From the NCBI RefSeq assembly GCF_030811555.1, contig NZ_JAUSQZ010000001.1, forward strand, positions 744,001-808,000: DNA of 64,000 nt, read 5' to 3'. A program made the translations under genes and the position numbers. The notes beneath the pieces were generated by a model that was not told the origin of the DNA, searched no databases, and saw only the letters and a program-made list of their open reading frames with translations. Shown piece by piece: positions 53,096 to 60,688 of this stretch. The stretch is from Kineosporia succinea. Its GTDB lineage: Bacteria > Actinomycetota > Actinomycetes > Actinomycetales > Kineosporiaceae. Each line of letters begins with the position of its first letter. The first letter of the stretch is position 1.

Positions 53096-53215
53096 GAGGG
53101 CTCGGCCGACGAGGGCTCGGCCGACGAGGGCTCCACCAACGAGGGCTCCACCAACGAGCGCTCGACCAACGAGCGCTCGACCAACGAGCGCTCGACCAAC
53201 GAGCGCTGGGCCGAC
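53096..53215. repeat. 15-bp tandem repeat array, 8 units
   Basis: Eight units that change along the array: GAGGGCTCGGCCGAC twice, GAGGGCTCCACCAAC twice, GAGCGCTCGACCAAC three times, then GAGCGCTGGGCCGAC. The paired variants suggest stepwise duplication. Confidence 0.95.
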
Positions 53216-53233
53216 GACGGCTTGACCGCTCGG

Positions 53234-53425
53234 TCAGGTGGGCTCGGGCACCGCGTCCGGGTCTTCCGGGTCACCCGGACCGGGCTCGGCCGGGGCGGGC
53301 GGCAGCGTCTCCGGGGTGTCGGGCAGGAGTTCGCCCGGGTCGTCGGGAGCAGGCTCGCGCGGGTCGATCGGCGGGTAGATCTCCGGGTCGAGGTCGGGCT
53401 CGCTTCCGGGGCTCGGCTCAGACAT
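53234..53425 (-). CDS. Small acidic proline-rich protein
   Basis: A 63-residue open frame, MSEPSPGSEPDLDPEIYPPI followed by further Asp/Glu/Pro-rich sequence. It is strongly acidic with no membrane helix, and I do not recognise it. Codon use looks coding and it ends exactly where the repeat array begins. No clear ribosome site is seen. GATCCT 6 bases before the ATG could be a leaderless -10. Confidence 0.45.
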   Translation of the reverse strand: MSEPSPGSEPDLDPEIYPPIDPREPAPDDPGELLPDTPETLPPAPAEPGPGDPEDPDAVPEPT

Positions 53426-53472
53426 CCCGAAAGGATCCCGCACTTAACGGTTCGTGCCAGTTCAGGCGCCCG

Positions 53473-53478
53473 TACGAT
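53473..53478 (+). promoter_or_regulatory. Candidate -10 of a leaderless gene
   Basis: TACGAT ends 6 bases before the ATG at 53485, and TTCGTG lies 16 bases upstream of it. No ribosome site is present, fitting a leaderless transcript. Confidence 0.45.
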
Positions 53479-53484
53479 TCGGGC

Positions 53485-54198
53485 ATGGCCGCCGCGCGAC
53501 GTGCCCCCTGGAGCCTCAACGAGCTCTGTTTCACCATTACTTTCAGCCGGGGCCGTTCCCCCGGCGAGGTGCTCGGCCTCTACGGCGCCGACCCCGCGCA
53601 GGCCCGCACCCTGACCTGGCAGGAGGCGTGCGACGAGCAGATGTTCGTCGCCGACGAGCGGCTGTTCCTGCGGTCGGGCAAGCTCGGGCACTGGGCCTTC
53701 GGCTACGAGGCGCTCTCGCTCGAAGGACTGCGCCCGCCTGTGCTGCAGGCGCTTTCGGAGGGCACCGACACGCTGGTCCTGTTCTGGGCCGAGGGCAAGA
53801 TGCGGTTCGGGCACTGGCGCGACGGCGTGGAGCACGAGTCCTTCGAGCCCGGCCTCAGCTACTCCCGGCCCCGGTCACAGCCCCGGCCGTTCTGGGACCG
53901 CATCCATCACCGCTATCAGAACGGCTCGTCCGGCTACCTCGCCGCGATCGAGGTGATCGACGAGCACATCCGCACCTCCGTCACCCACGAGGCCCTCTCC
54001 GCTCCCGCGCTCACCCTCGAACTCACCACTCCCGCGCCGGATCACCTGACCCGCCCGCGCCCTCCCGCATCACGCAAGGGCCTCGGAAAGTCGCTCGGCG
54101 CTCTTCGTCTCGACCCACCACCGCCGAGCCACACGGTCGTCGGCATCCCCGCCCCAGGCCCCGAGACAGGCACGGGCCCGTCCACCTCCTCCCCCTGA
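53485..54198 (+). CDS. DUF6461-like protein
   Basis: This 237-residue protein contains GHWAFGYEALSLEGLRPPVL and TDTLVLFWAEGKMRFGHWRD, which resembles the actinobacterial DUF6461 family; I cannot confirm the family by search. The N-terminal part looks like a compact alpha/beta domain. After about residue 180 it becomes Pro/Thr/Ser-rich and probably disordered. Function is unknown. It is probably leaderless and is followed by a 10-bp repeat array starting 3 bases after the stop. Confidence 0.65.
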   Translation: MAAARRAPWSLNELCFTITFSRGRSPGEVLGLYGADPAQARTLTWQEACDEQMFVADERLFLRSGKLGHWAFGYEALSLEGLRPPVLQALSEGTDTLVLFWAEGKMRFGHWRDGVEHESFEPGLSYSRPRSQPRPFWDRIHHRYQNGSSGYLAAIEVIDEHIRTSVTHEALSAPALTLELTTPAPDHLTRPRPPASRKGLGKSLGALRLDPPPPSHTVVGIPAPGPETGTGPSTSSP

Positions 54199-54200
54199 AC

Positions 54201-54310
54201 CGTCCTGGCCCGTCCTGGCCCCACGCTGGTCCGCACTGGCCCGCACTGGCCCGCACTGCTCCGCGCCGGTCCGCGCCGATCCGCGCCGATCCGCGCCGAT
54301 CCGCACTCCC
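54201..54310. repeat. 10-bp tandem repeat array, 11 units
   Basis: Eleven 10-bp units that drift from CGTCCTGGCC through CCGCACTGGC to CCGCGCCGAT. It begins 3 bases after the stop codon. Confidence 0.9.
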
Positions 54311-54365
54311 CGGCCACCGGCCCCGGCGGGCCGAGTGCCGCAAGCGACCACCACGTCCTTCATTG

Positions 54366-54404
54366 AAAAAAGCGGCCCCCGACCGAAAATCGGAAGGGGG
54401 CCGC
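54366..54404 (-). terminator. Rho-independent terminator of phoX
   Basis: On the minus strand, GCGGCCCCC pairs with GGGGGCCGC with an inner paired CGA/TCG stretch, followed by six T residues. It is the most classical intrinsic terminator in the window. Confidence 0.85.
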
Positions 54405-54415
54405 CGAAACACGGA

Positions 54416-56413
54416 TCAGCGCCTGGTGACCTGAACCACCGCGGGCCGCGGGCCCCGCCAGTCGCCCTTGCCCGGCTTCGCACCCGCCGCGACATAGTCG
54501 GGGAAGTACGAGTTCTGGGCCGCCCAGGTCCCTTCCTCACCCGGGTGCTGCACCGCGACGAACACCGAGCCGTCCTGGTCGTGGATCACCGGGCCACAGG
54601 TCTCGGCCTGCACCGGCACCGCCAGGAACTGCACCAGGTGACCACGCTCCCTGCCGTGCAGCGGCACCTTGAACAGGCCGTCGTTCTTCTTGATCGAGCT
54701 GGGCTGGCCGTCGGTGGAGATCCACAGGTTGCCGGCCGAGTCGAACGCGATGTTGTCCGGGCACGAGATCGGCGCGACCGGACCTTCCCACCCGCCGAAA
54801 TAGGTTCCCGCCTGGCCGTTGTCACCACAGACCAGGAACAGGTCCCACTCGAACTTCGTGGCGTCGGCCCGGCCCCGGCGCTCGGTGATCTCGATGATGT
54901 GACCGTTCTTGTTCGCCGTGCGCGGGTTCGGCGCGTCGGTCGCCGGCTTGCCCGCGGTGCCCCGCGCGTCGTTGTTCGTGCAGACCACGTAGACCCTGCC
55001 GGTCTTCAGGTCGGGCTGCACGTCCTCGCAGCGGTCCATCGGCGTGGCCTTGACGGCGTCCGCGGCCTCGCGGGTGAAGATCAGCACCTCCTCGAGCGTG
55101 AACCCGGCGACGGCCGACTTCCCGTTCTTCGTCAGCGGGATCCATTCCCCGGTACCGAGATTGGCGTTGTCCTCACGCTGCACACCGCTGAACTTGGCGA
55201 CGTAGAGGTCACCCTCGCTCAGCAGCTTGAGGTTGTGCTTGCGGGCCGCCCGCGAGTCGCCCTTCCTGTACTTGTTCTTCGCCACGAACTTGTACAGGTA
55301 GTCGAACTTCTCGTCGTCACCCATGTACGCGACCACGGTGCCGTCGTCGTCCACCCGGACGTTGGCGCCCTCGTGCTTCATCCGGCCCATCGCGGTGTGC
55401 TTGACCGGCGTGGACTTCGGGTCGGTCGGGTCGATCTCGACGATGTAGCCGAAACGGTTCGGCTCGTGGGCGTAGTCGGCCTGGGTGGCGTCGAAGCGCG
55501 GGTCGATCTTCTCCCAGCCGTACGAGCTCGCGGCGTTGGTGAGACCGTAGCGCTTGCTGCCCCGCGCGGCCGGGTCGGCCACGAAGTAACCGTTGAAGTT
55601 CTCCTCACCGGAGAGCACGGTGCCCCAGGGGGTGGTGCCACCGGAACAGTTGCCGAACGTGCCCAGCGCGACGCGCCCCTCCGGGTCGGCCTTGGTCTTC
55701 AGCAGATCGGACCCGGCGGCCGGGCCGTCGAAGGCGAACGGCGTGTCGGCGGTGATGCGGCGGTTGTGGTACCCACCGCGCACGTACGACCACTTCTCGC
55801 CCCGGCGGCGGCGTTCCAGCTCGACGACCGCGAAACCGTGCGCGGCCTTGAGGGTACGCAGCACCTCGGCCTCTTCGTCGGCCGTGGTGGCCGGCGGGAA
55901 CATGATGGCCCGGTTGGTGTACTCGTGGTTGCACACCAGGAGCGCCTCGGTGCCACCCCTGTTCGTCTCGATGATGTCGAGATAGTCGTTGTTGTAACCG
56001 AACTGGAGTGCCTGTGCCTTGGCACTGGGCTTCGTCGGGTCGAACGCCGGGGAGTTCTTGAACAGCGGGTCGCCCCAGCGGATGATCGGGTCCCACCGGA
56101 AGCCCTTCGGCACCGTGAACGCGTCTTTCGTGCTGTCGACGGAGGCGATCGGCGTGAACTTCAGGCCGCCCGCGGCCCGGCTCGACGCTTCGGCTTCCTG
56201 CGCGTGCACGATCGGCATCGCGGCGGCCGCGGCGAGTGCACCACCACCGGCCAGCAGGGCGCGACGACTCAGGGCCGCCGACGCCACACTCTGGAACGTG
56301 GGCTCGCAGCTCGTGTTCGGGGCCGGACGGGAACAGGCGTTGTCACACTTGAGATCGCAGGTGACGGCGCTGCGATTCCCGTGGGTCAGCCCGAACATGG
56401 GCAGGTTTCTCAT
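54416..56413 (-). CDS. phoX: PhoX-type alkaline phosphatase (DUF839), Tat-exported
   Basis: This 665-residue protein has a long N-terminus with a Tat signal (SRRALLAGGGALAAAAAMPI, about residues 57-76) and the DUF839/PhoX propeller: NHEYTNRAIMFPP, NCSGGTTPWGTVLSGEENF, GRMKHEGANV and CPDNIAFDSAGNLWISTDGQ. Some of these hold ligands for the iron and calcium cofactor. PhoX releases phosphate from esters outside the cell. The ATG at 56413 has a GGGAG site; the one at 56434 has none. A PHO-box-like site lies upstream. Confidence 0.9.
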   Translation of the reverse strand: MRNLPMFGLTHGNRSAVTCDLKCDNACSRPAPNTSCEPTFQSVASAALSRRALLAGGGALAAAAAMPIVHAQEAEASSRAAGGLKFTPIASVDSTKDAFTVPKGFRWDPIIRWGDPLFKNSPAFDPTKPSAKAQALQFGYNNDYLDIIETNRGGTEALLVCNHEYTNRAIMFPPATTADEEAEVLRTLKAAHGFAVVELERRRRGEKWSYVRGGYHNRRITADTPFAFDGPAAGSDLLKTKADPEGRVALGTFGNCSGGTTPWGTVLSGEENFNGYFVADPAARGSKRYGLTNAASSYGWEKIDPRFDATQADYAHEPNRFGYIVEIDPTDPKSTPVKHTAMGRMKHEGANVRVDDDGTVVAYMGDDEKFDYLYKFVAKNKYRKGDSRAARKHNLKLLSEGDLYVAKFSGVQREDNANLGTGEWIPLTKNGKSAVAGFTLEEVLIFTREAADAVKATPMDRCEDVQPDLKTGRVYVVCTNNDARGTAGKPATDAPNPRTANKNGHIIEITERRGRADATKFEWDLFLVCGDNGQAGTYFGGWEGPVAPISCPDNIAFDSAGNLWISTDGQPSSIKKNDGLFKVPLHGRERGHLVQFLAVPVQAETCGPVIHDQDGSVFVAVQHPGEEGTWAAQNSYFPDYVAAGAKPGKGDWRGPRPAVVQVTRR

Positions 56414-56505
56414 CAGGATTCTCCCGGTGGACATGAAGACACAGGTGCTGGTCAGCTGTGATCCCTCGCGAAACTACGGAAGGCGCCGGGCCCCGGGCAC
56501 CCGGT

Positions 56506-56527
56506 TCGACGAGTACAGTCGGTGAAC
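56506..56527 (-). promoter_or_regulatory. Candidate PHO box upstream of phoX
   Basis: On the minus strand GTTCACC, four bases, GTACTCG form two 11-base direct-repeat units of the PhoP-binding type (consensus GTTCACC). The first unit is perfect and the second matches 4 of 7. It lies about 95-115 bases before the phoX start. Confidence 0.5.
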
Positions 56528-56569
56528 GGACATTTTCGTCAGTGTTCACTCACCTATTGCCCCGGGTGC

Positions 56570-56587
56570 GTCAACACGGCGTTGACA
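56570..56587 (+). promoter_or_regulatory. Operator-like repeat and -35 upstream of a small HTH gene
   Basis: GTCAAC, five bases, GTTGAC form an inverted repeat (56570-56586) that overlaps a perfect -35 TTGACA (56582-56587). The gene's ATG is 30 bases further on. The -10 is weak (AATGCT at 17-bp spacing). Autoregulation by the encoded protein is possible. Confidence 0.45.
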
Positions 56588-56616
56588 ACGCTTCGTTGAG
56601 GCTCAATGCTGGCGAC

Positions 56617-56952
56617 ATGTTCAGCGACGATCAGCAGGCCCGCGACGCCCTGTCCGGCGCCGACCTGGCCCCGCGTCCCTGGCAGAGCCCGGGGCAGCCG
56701 CCGTCCGACACCGACCTGGTGCGCTACGCGACCTGGCTGGCCCACTCCCCCGACCCCGATCCGGCCGCGCTCGGGGCCGGGTTGCGATTACTGGCGTCGG
56801 CGCGCGCCGAGATCGACCAGTGCGAGGCCGGGCTGATGTTCGGTGCCCGGGCCGCCGGGATGACCTGGCCGCAGGTGGCCCAGGCGCTCGGGCTGGGGTC
56901 GGCGCAGGCGGCGCAGCAGCGGTTCCACCGGGTGCTGGCGCGGCTGCCGTGA
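56617..56952 (+). CDS. Small helix-turn-helix protein
   Basis: This 111-residue protein ends with a sigma-region-4-like or Lrp-type helix-turn-helix (AGMTWPQVAQALGLGSAQAA). The first half is a helical region (LRLLASARAEIDQCEAGLMF). Such small DNA-binding proteins are common in actinobacteria; the target is unknown. The ATG at 56617 (MFSDDQQ) is chosen over a longer frame back into the phoX promoter. Confidence 0.65.
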   Translation: MFSDDQQARDALSGADLAPRPWQSPGQPPSDTDLVRYATWLAHSPDPDPAALGAGLRLLASARAEIDQCEAGLMFGARAAGMTWPQVAQALGLGSAQAAQQRFHRVLARLP

Positions 56953-57141
56953 TTCTCGCACGCCGTAACCCTTTTCGATGCCGGGCCTCGCGGTGACGCC
57001 GGGTTCCGTCGTGCGGTCCGGGTTTTCGGGCCGATCCACGGACGACGCACCCACCGCCGCACAGCCGGTCACCCCCGTACAGCCGGTCACCCCCGACGAC
57101 CGGGCCGGCACCATCACGATCCAGGACTCCCAGGAGCACGC

Positions 57142-57741
57142 ATGACCCACCCCACCCCGCCGGACCTGCTCACGCTCCACGCGGTGCGCACCCTGGGCTA
57201 CGCCAGCACGGCCCGCGTGGCCGGGCGCACCGGGCTGCCGGTCGCGACGGCCGAGGAGCACCTGCTCGACGCCCAGGCGTTCGGGCAGGTCAGCTGGACC
57301 GGATACCACGGCGACGGCGGCTGGTCACTCACCGAGGCCGGAAAGGCGCACGAGGAGAAGCTTCTCGCGGCGGAACTGGACGCGACCGGGGCCCGGGCCC
57401 TGGTCGAGGCGGTGCACCACGACTTCCTGCCGCTGAACGAGACCGTCTCGGCCACCTGCACCGCGTGGCAGCTGGCCGAGCTGGAGATGACCGACGACCC
57501 GCCCACGCTCACCGAGATCCTGGCCGCGTTGTCCGGGCCGGCGCGGCGTCTGGAAGGACTCGAGCAGCGCCTCACCTCCGTGCTTCCCCGGTTCGCGGGC
57601 TATCACGAGCGCTTCGCGGGGGCGCTGGAACGGGCCGAGCACGACCTGCACTGGGTCACCGGCACCGATCGCGACTCGTGTCACCGGGTCTGGTTCGAGC
57701 TGCACGAAGACCTCGCCGCCACGCTCGGTCTGGGGCACTGA
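57142..57741 (+). CDS. Winged-helix regulator-like protein
   Basis: This 199-residue protein opens with a winged helix (about residues 8-75: LHAVRTLGYASTARVAGRTG then GWSLTEAGKAHEEKLL), followed by a helical domain (residues 75-199). It resembles MarR-like or transcriptional-regulator-like actinobacterial proteins. The ATG has an AGGAG site. It lies between a small HTH gene and the histidine kinase pair. Function is unknown. Confidence 0.65.
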   Translation: MTHPTPPDLLTLHAVRTLGYASTARVAGRTGLPVATAEEHLLDAQAFGQVSWTGYHGDGGWSLTEAGKAHEEKLLAAELDATGARALVEAVHHDFLPLNETVSATCTAWQLAELEMTDDPPTLTEILAALSGPARRLEGLEQRLTSVLPRFAGYHERFAGALERAEHDLHWVTGTDRDSCHRVWFELHEDLAATLGLGH

Positions 57742-57791
57742 GACGCTGCGCACGGGTGACCCCGGGTGACCGTTCTGTAATACTTCGCACC

Positions 57792-58937
57792 GTGCCGCAT
57801 CCCGTCGAGCGCTCCATGCTGCGCATCAGTCTGCGCTGGGCAGCCATCAGCCGCATGGTCGTGGCCATCGGCTGCGGCGGGCTCGGCCTGTTCCTGGTCT
57901 CGGGCACCCGTCTGCTGGTGGCGGCGCTGGTCGCCGCCGGGCTGATCGTCTGGACCGTGGTGTTCTGCGTGCGCATGCTGCGGATCCAGGGCGGCGACCG
58001 CGTCGGGCCCGGCTGGCTGACGGCCGACCTGGTCATCACCTGCGGCGTGCTGGCGAGCCAGTTCTGGCTGATCCCGCTGGACAGCGTGCCCGACGGCACC
58101 GGCTGGATGAACGCGCTGGTGGCCATGACGATCGTGACCTACCAGTGGCACACGTCGACGCCGGTCGGGGCGCTGGCGGCGGTGCTGCTGACGGCCTCGT
58201 ACTGGATCGGGATCGAGACGGCCATCGGTGACAACGGTGGCCCCTGGCCCGCCCCCGCGATCTGGCTGCTGGCCGACGGCCTGCTGTCACGCGGGCTGTT
58301 CGTCATGACCCGCCGGGGTGGGCGCCGCGCCGACGAGTACCTGGCCGCCGGTGACCGCGAACGGGCGGCCGCGCAGCTGAGCCGGGCGCGCCGGTCCGAC
58401 GAGCGCGAGCACCTGGCCACCCTGCACGACACCGCCGCCGCCACGCTGCTCATGGTCGGGCTCGGCACGGTGCACGGGCGCCGCGACTGGCTGCAGCAGC
58501 AGGCCCGCCGCGACCTGGCCCTGCTCGACCCCCAGGTGCGCGCGGTGAAACCGGAACCGGTGCTCGACCTGGCCACCATGCTCGCCGAGACGACGGCGGC
58601 CGGTCAGGTCACCGTCCACCATTCGCCGTTCGACACCCTGATGGTGCCCTCGCTGCCGGCGCTGGCGATCCGCGACAGCGTGCGCGAGGCACTCACCAAC
58701 GTGGCGCGGCACGCGGGGGTGCCCGAGGCCAGCCTTTCGATCGACCAACAGGGGACGCGTCTGGTGGTCGAGGTGAGCGACGCGGGCGTGGGTTTCGTCC
58801 CGACCCGGGTCCCGATCACGCGGCGCGGCATCTCCGAGTCGATCGAGGCCCGGATGACGCGTGCCGGGGGAATCGGCACCGTCGACTCGGCGCCGGGCCG
58901 GGGCACCCGGGTGCGGCTGGAGTGGGCCGGTGGCTGA
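57792..58937 (+). CDS. Sensor histidine kinase (NarL-partner type)
   Basis: This 381-residue membrane kinase has about five or six helices in residues 15-170, a HisKA_3-like helix with the phosphoacceptor histidine in REHLATLHDTAAATLL (about residues 216-230), and a HATPase domain (N box REALTNVARHAG, G box VSDAGVGFVP). This is the type that phosphorylates LuxR/NarL response regulators, but none follows. The GTG has TAATAC close upstream, suggesting a leaderless start. Confidence 0.85.
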   Translation: MPHPVERSMLRISLRWAAISRMVVAIGCGGLGLFLVSGTRLLVAALVAAGLIVWTVVFCVRMLRIQGGDRVGPGWLTADLVITCGVLASQFWLIPLDSVPDGTGWMNALVAMTIVTYQWHTSTPVGALAAVLLTASYWIGIETAIGDNGGPWPAPAIWLLADGLLSRGLFVMTRRGGRRADEYLAAGDRERAAAQLSRARRSDEREHLATLHDTAAATLLMVGLGTVHGRRDWLQQQARRDLALLDPQVRAVKPEPVLDLATMLAETTAAGQVTVHHSPFDTLMVPSLPALAIRDSVREALTNVARHAGVPEASLSIDQQGTRLVVEVSDAGVGFVPTRVPITRRGISESIEARMTRAGGIGTVDSAPGRGTRVRLEWAGG

Positions 58938-60318
58938 GTCCCCGTCGCCCCACGACTCCGCGGCCCAGGCTCCTGCGGAGTCCCTGGCGCCCTCAGCCTC
59001 CTCGGTGTCCTCGGCGCGCACGCTGATCGCCGACGAGTTCATCCGTGGCCTGCGCATCGCGACGCTCGGCGTGACCACCGCGGTGCTGTGCGTCTGGTTC
59101 CTGCCCATCGCGGTCGCCAGTCCGGGGGCCTACGCGCGGCCCACGCTGGAGTACGTCTCGCTGGCCGTGCTGGTCGCCCTGCTGCTGCTCGCGGTGGTGA
59201 CGGTCGCGCGGGACCGGCCCTGGGGGCGGCTCCGCTGGCCGATGGTGCTCGTCGCGCTCGTGGCCACGGTGCTGGCCACGGCGGCGGTGAGGCCGGAGCA
59301 GATGGTCCTGCCGCCGCACTGGTCGTGGAAGGTGTTCGGCTGGTTCGCGGTGCTGCTGCTGATGGACCTGCCGCTCGGCTGGTTCTTCGGGGCCCTGGCC
59401 TTTCAGCAGGCGCTCTCGCTGGTGCAGGTGCTCGCGGCGGGGCAGGGCGACCGCCCGACGCTGGTCGAGATGGGCGTCACCAGTCTGCTCGTGGCCAGCT
59501 GGCAGGGGGCCGTGGCGGTGGCGGCGGTGGCCCTGCAGCGTTCGGGGGCGGTGGCCCGGGAGACCGCGGCCGAGGAAGAACGCCTGCGCCTGTCGGAACG
59601 AGTGGCCGAACAGGTGCACGGCGACCGCCAGGCCCGCTACGCCGAGCTCACCGTCACCACCACTCCCCTGCTCCAGGGCATCGCCGACGGACTGCTCGAC
59701 CCCGCCGATCCCGGCGTCCAGCGCGCCTGCTCGGTCGAGGCCGCCCGCATGCGGCGCCTGTTCGCCGAGAGCGACGAGGTCTCCGACCCGCTCAGCCACG
59801 AGATCTCGGCCTGCATCGACGTGGCCGAGCGCCAGGGCACGGCCGTGCAGGCGTCGGTACGCGGCACCCTGCCCCCCGTTCCCCTGGCCGCACGCCGGGC
59901 CCTGACCGAACCGGTGATCGCCGTTCTCGCCGGCGCCCGCTCGAGTGCCCGGCTGACCGTCGTGGGCCGTGACGACCAGGTCACCCTCAGCGTGGTGGTC
60001 GACGGCGCCCTCGACCTGGACCCCGCCCTCTTCCCCGCCACCCCCGGCCCCCTCGAAACCCCTCACACCCCGAGCCACCCCAACACACCGGGCCCCCTCG
60101 AAACCCCTCACACCCCGAGCCACCCCGACACGCCTGGTCCCCTCCGAGGCTCTGGCCCTCTCGGAGACCCTGGCGTCCTTGGCCCCCCTGCCGTCCCCCA
60201 CCTCCCCGGCAGCCCCGGCGGCCCTGACGACCCCGGCACCCCCGGGCCGGTGCAGATCAGCCGCCTGATCAGTGGCGACCGACTGTGGCTCGACGTGACC
60301 TGGCGCCAGGCCGGCTGA
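58930..60318 (+). CDS. Degenerate sensor kinase-like membrane protein
   Basis: This 462-residue protein overlaps the kinase gene by 8 bases. It has about five membrane helices (residues 30-210) and a cytoplasmic helix pair with VAEQVHGDRQARYAELTVTT, where a kinase would have its phosphoacceptor region, then a degenerate HATPase-like domain without clear N and G boxes. A 45-bp repeat inserts two LETPHTPSHP-type units near residue 380. It is probably a non-catalytic partner of the upstream kinase. Confidence 0.7.
   Translation: MAESPSPHDSAAQAPAESLAPSASSVSSARTLIADEFIRGLRIATLGVTTAVLCVWFLPIAVASPGAYARPTLEYVSLAVLVALLLLAVVTVARDRPWGRLRWPMVLVALVATVLATAAVRPEQMVLPPHWSWKVFGWFAVLLLMDLPLGWFFGALAFQQALSLVQVLAAGQGDRPTLVEMGVTSLLVASWQGAVAVAAVALQRSGAVARETAAEEERLRLSERVAEQVHGDRQARYAELTVTTTPLLQGIADGLLDPADPGVQRACSVEAARMRRLFAESDEVSDPLSHEISACIDVAERQGTAVQASVRGTLPPVPLAARRALTEPVIAVLAGARSSARLTVVGRDDQVTLSVVVDGALDLDPALFPATPGPLETPHTPSHPNTPGPLETPHTPSHPDTPGPLRGSGPLGDPGVLGPPAVPHLPGSPGGPDDPGTPGPVQISRLISGDRLWLDVTWRQAG
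60046..60135 (+). repeat. Two 45-bp in-frame repeats
   Basis: Two 45-bp units encode a repeated 15-residue GPLETPHTPSHPNTP-like segment inside the degenerate kinase domain. The second copy differs at a few bases, and a partial third follows. Confidence 0.9.
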
Positions 60319-60358
60319 CCCGCCCCGGGAGGGCAGGGGGTTGTCTCTACAAAAACGC

Positions 60359-60406
60359 CCGGACGATCCATAACGTCAGCGCAGCTAATCATTACGGATC
60401 GTCCGG
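60359..60406. terminator. Hairpin after the kinase pair
   Basis: CCGGACGATCC (60359-60369) pairs with GGATCGTCCGG (60396-60406) around a large loop with further partial pairing. Confidence 0.55.
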
Positions 60407-60422
60407 CGGTTCCGGAAGAAGA

Positions 60423-60451
60423 ATCCCGCTCCCCCCGGTGGGGAGCGGGAT
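60423..60451. terminator. Second hairpin terminator
   Basis: ATCCCGCTCCCC pairs perfectly with GGGGAGCGGGAT around CCGGT. Confidence 0.75.
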
Positions 60452-60541
60452 CAGCCCGCCAACCGGGCCCGAGCGCTCAGAGCAGCCCACCCCCGCACAG
60501 GGTCGAGGCAGGCTCAGGGCGGGTCACACGCACCACCGGGG

Positions 60542-60688
60542 CCAGCTCAACTCAGACCCGAGTCAGCTCAACTCAGACCCGAGCCAGCTCAACTCAGACC
60601 CGAGCCAGCTCAACTCAGACCCGAGCCAGCTCAACTCAGACCCGAGCCAGCCCAACTCAGACCCGAGCCAGCCCAACTCAGGCCCGGG
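60542..60688. repeat. 21-bp tandem repeat array, 7 units
   Basis: Seven 21-bp units containing AGCTCAACTCAGACCCGAG or its variants. The last unit includes the glgX stop codon. Since 21 is a multiple of three, each unit supplies another in-frame TGA after the gene. Confidence 0.95.

Larger units (their letters stand above)
52441..53233. other. Repeat-rich non-coding region between the importer operon and a small gene
   Basis: About 790 bases hold the importer promoter, a dispersed-motif copy (GAATGATGGACGCG at 52523-52536), a degenerate 9-bp array, a hairpin, a 13-bp array and a 15-bp array. Long open frames here only translate the repeats (for example Pro-Ile-Ser-Pro-Ala-Asp-Gln units). Confidence 0.7.
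60319..60677. other. Non-coding gap between convergent genes
   Basis: About 360 bases hold two hairpins (60359-60406 and 60423-60451) and a 21-bp tandem array that runs into the glgX stop. No gene is visible. GGGGTTGTCTCT near 60337 resembles half of the flotillin-type terminator. Confidence 0.6.

Noticed and set aside
52774-53835. A 353-residue minus-strand open frame
   Set aside because: Its C-terminal half only translates the 13-bp and 15-bp arrays, and the N-terminal half runs antisense through the DUF6461-like gene. Only the 63-residue inner part (53234-53425) has independent coding character.
54335-56461. A 708-residue plus-strand open frame opposite phoX
   Set aside because: Antisense shadow of phoX with no family motifs and shadow-like composition.
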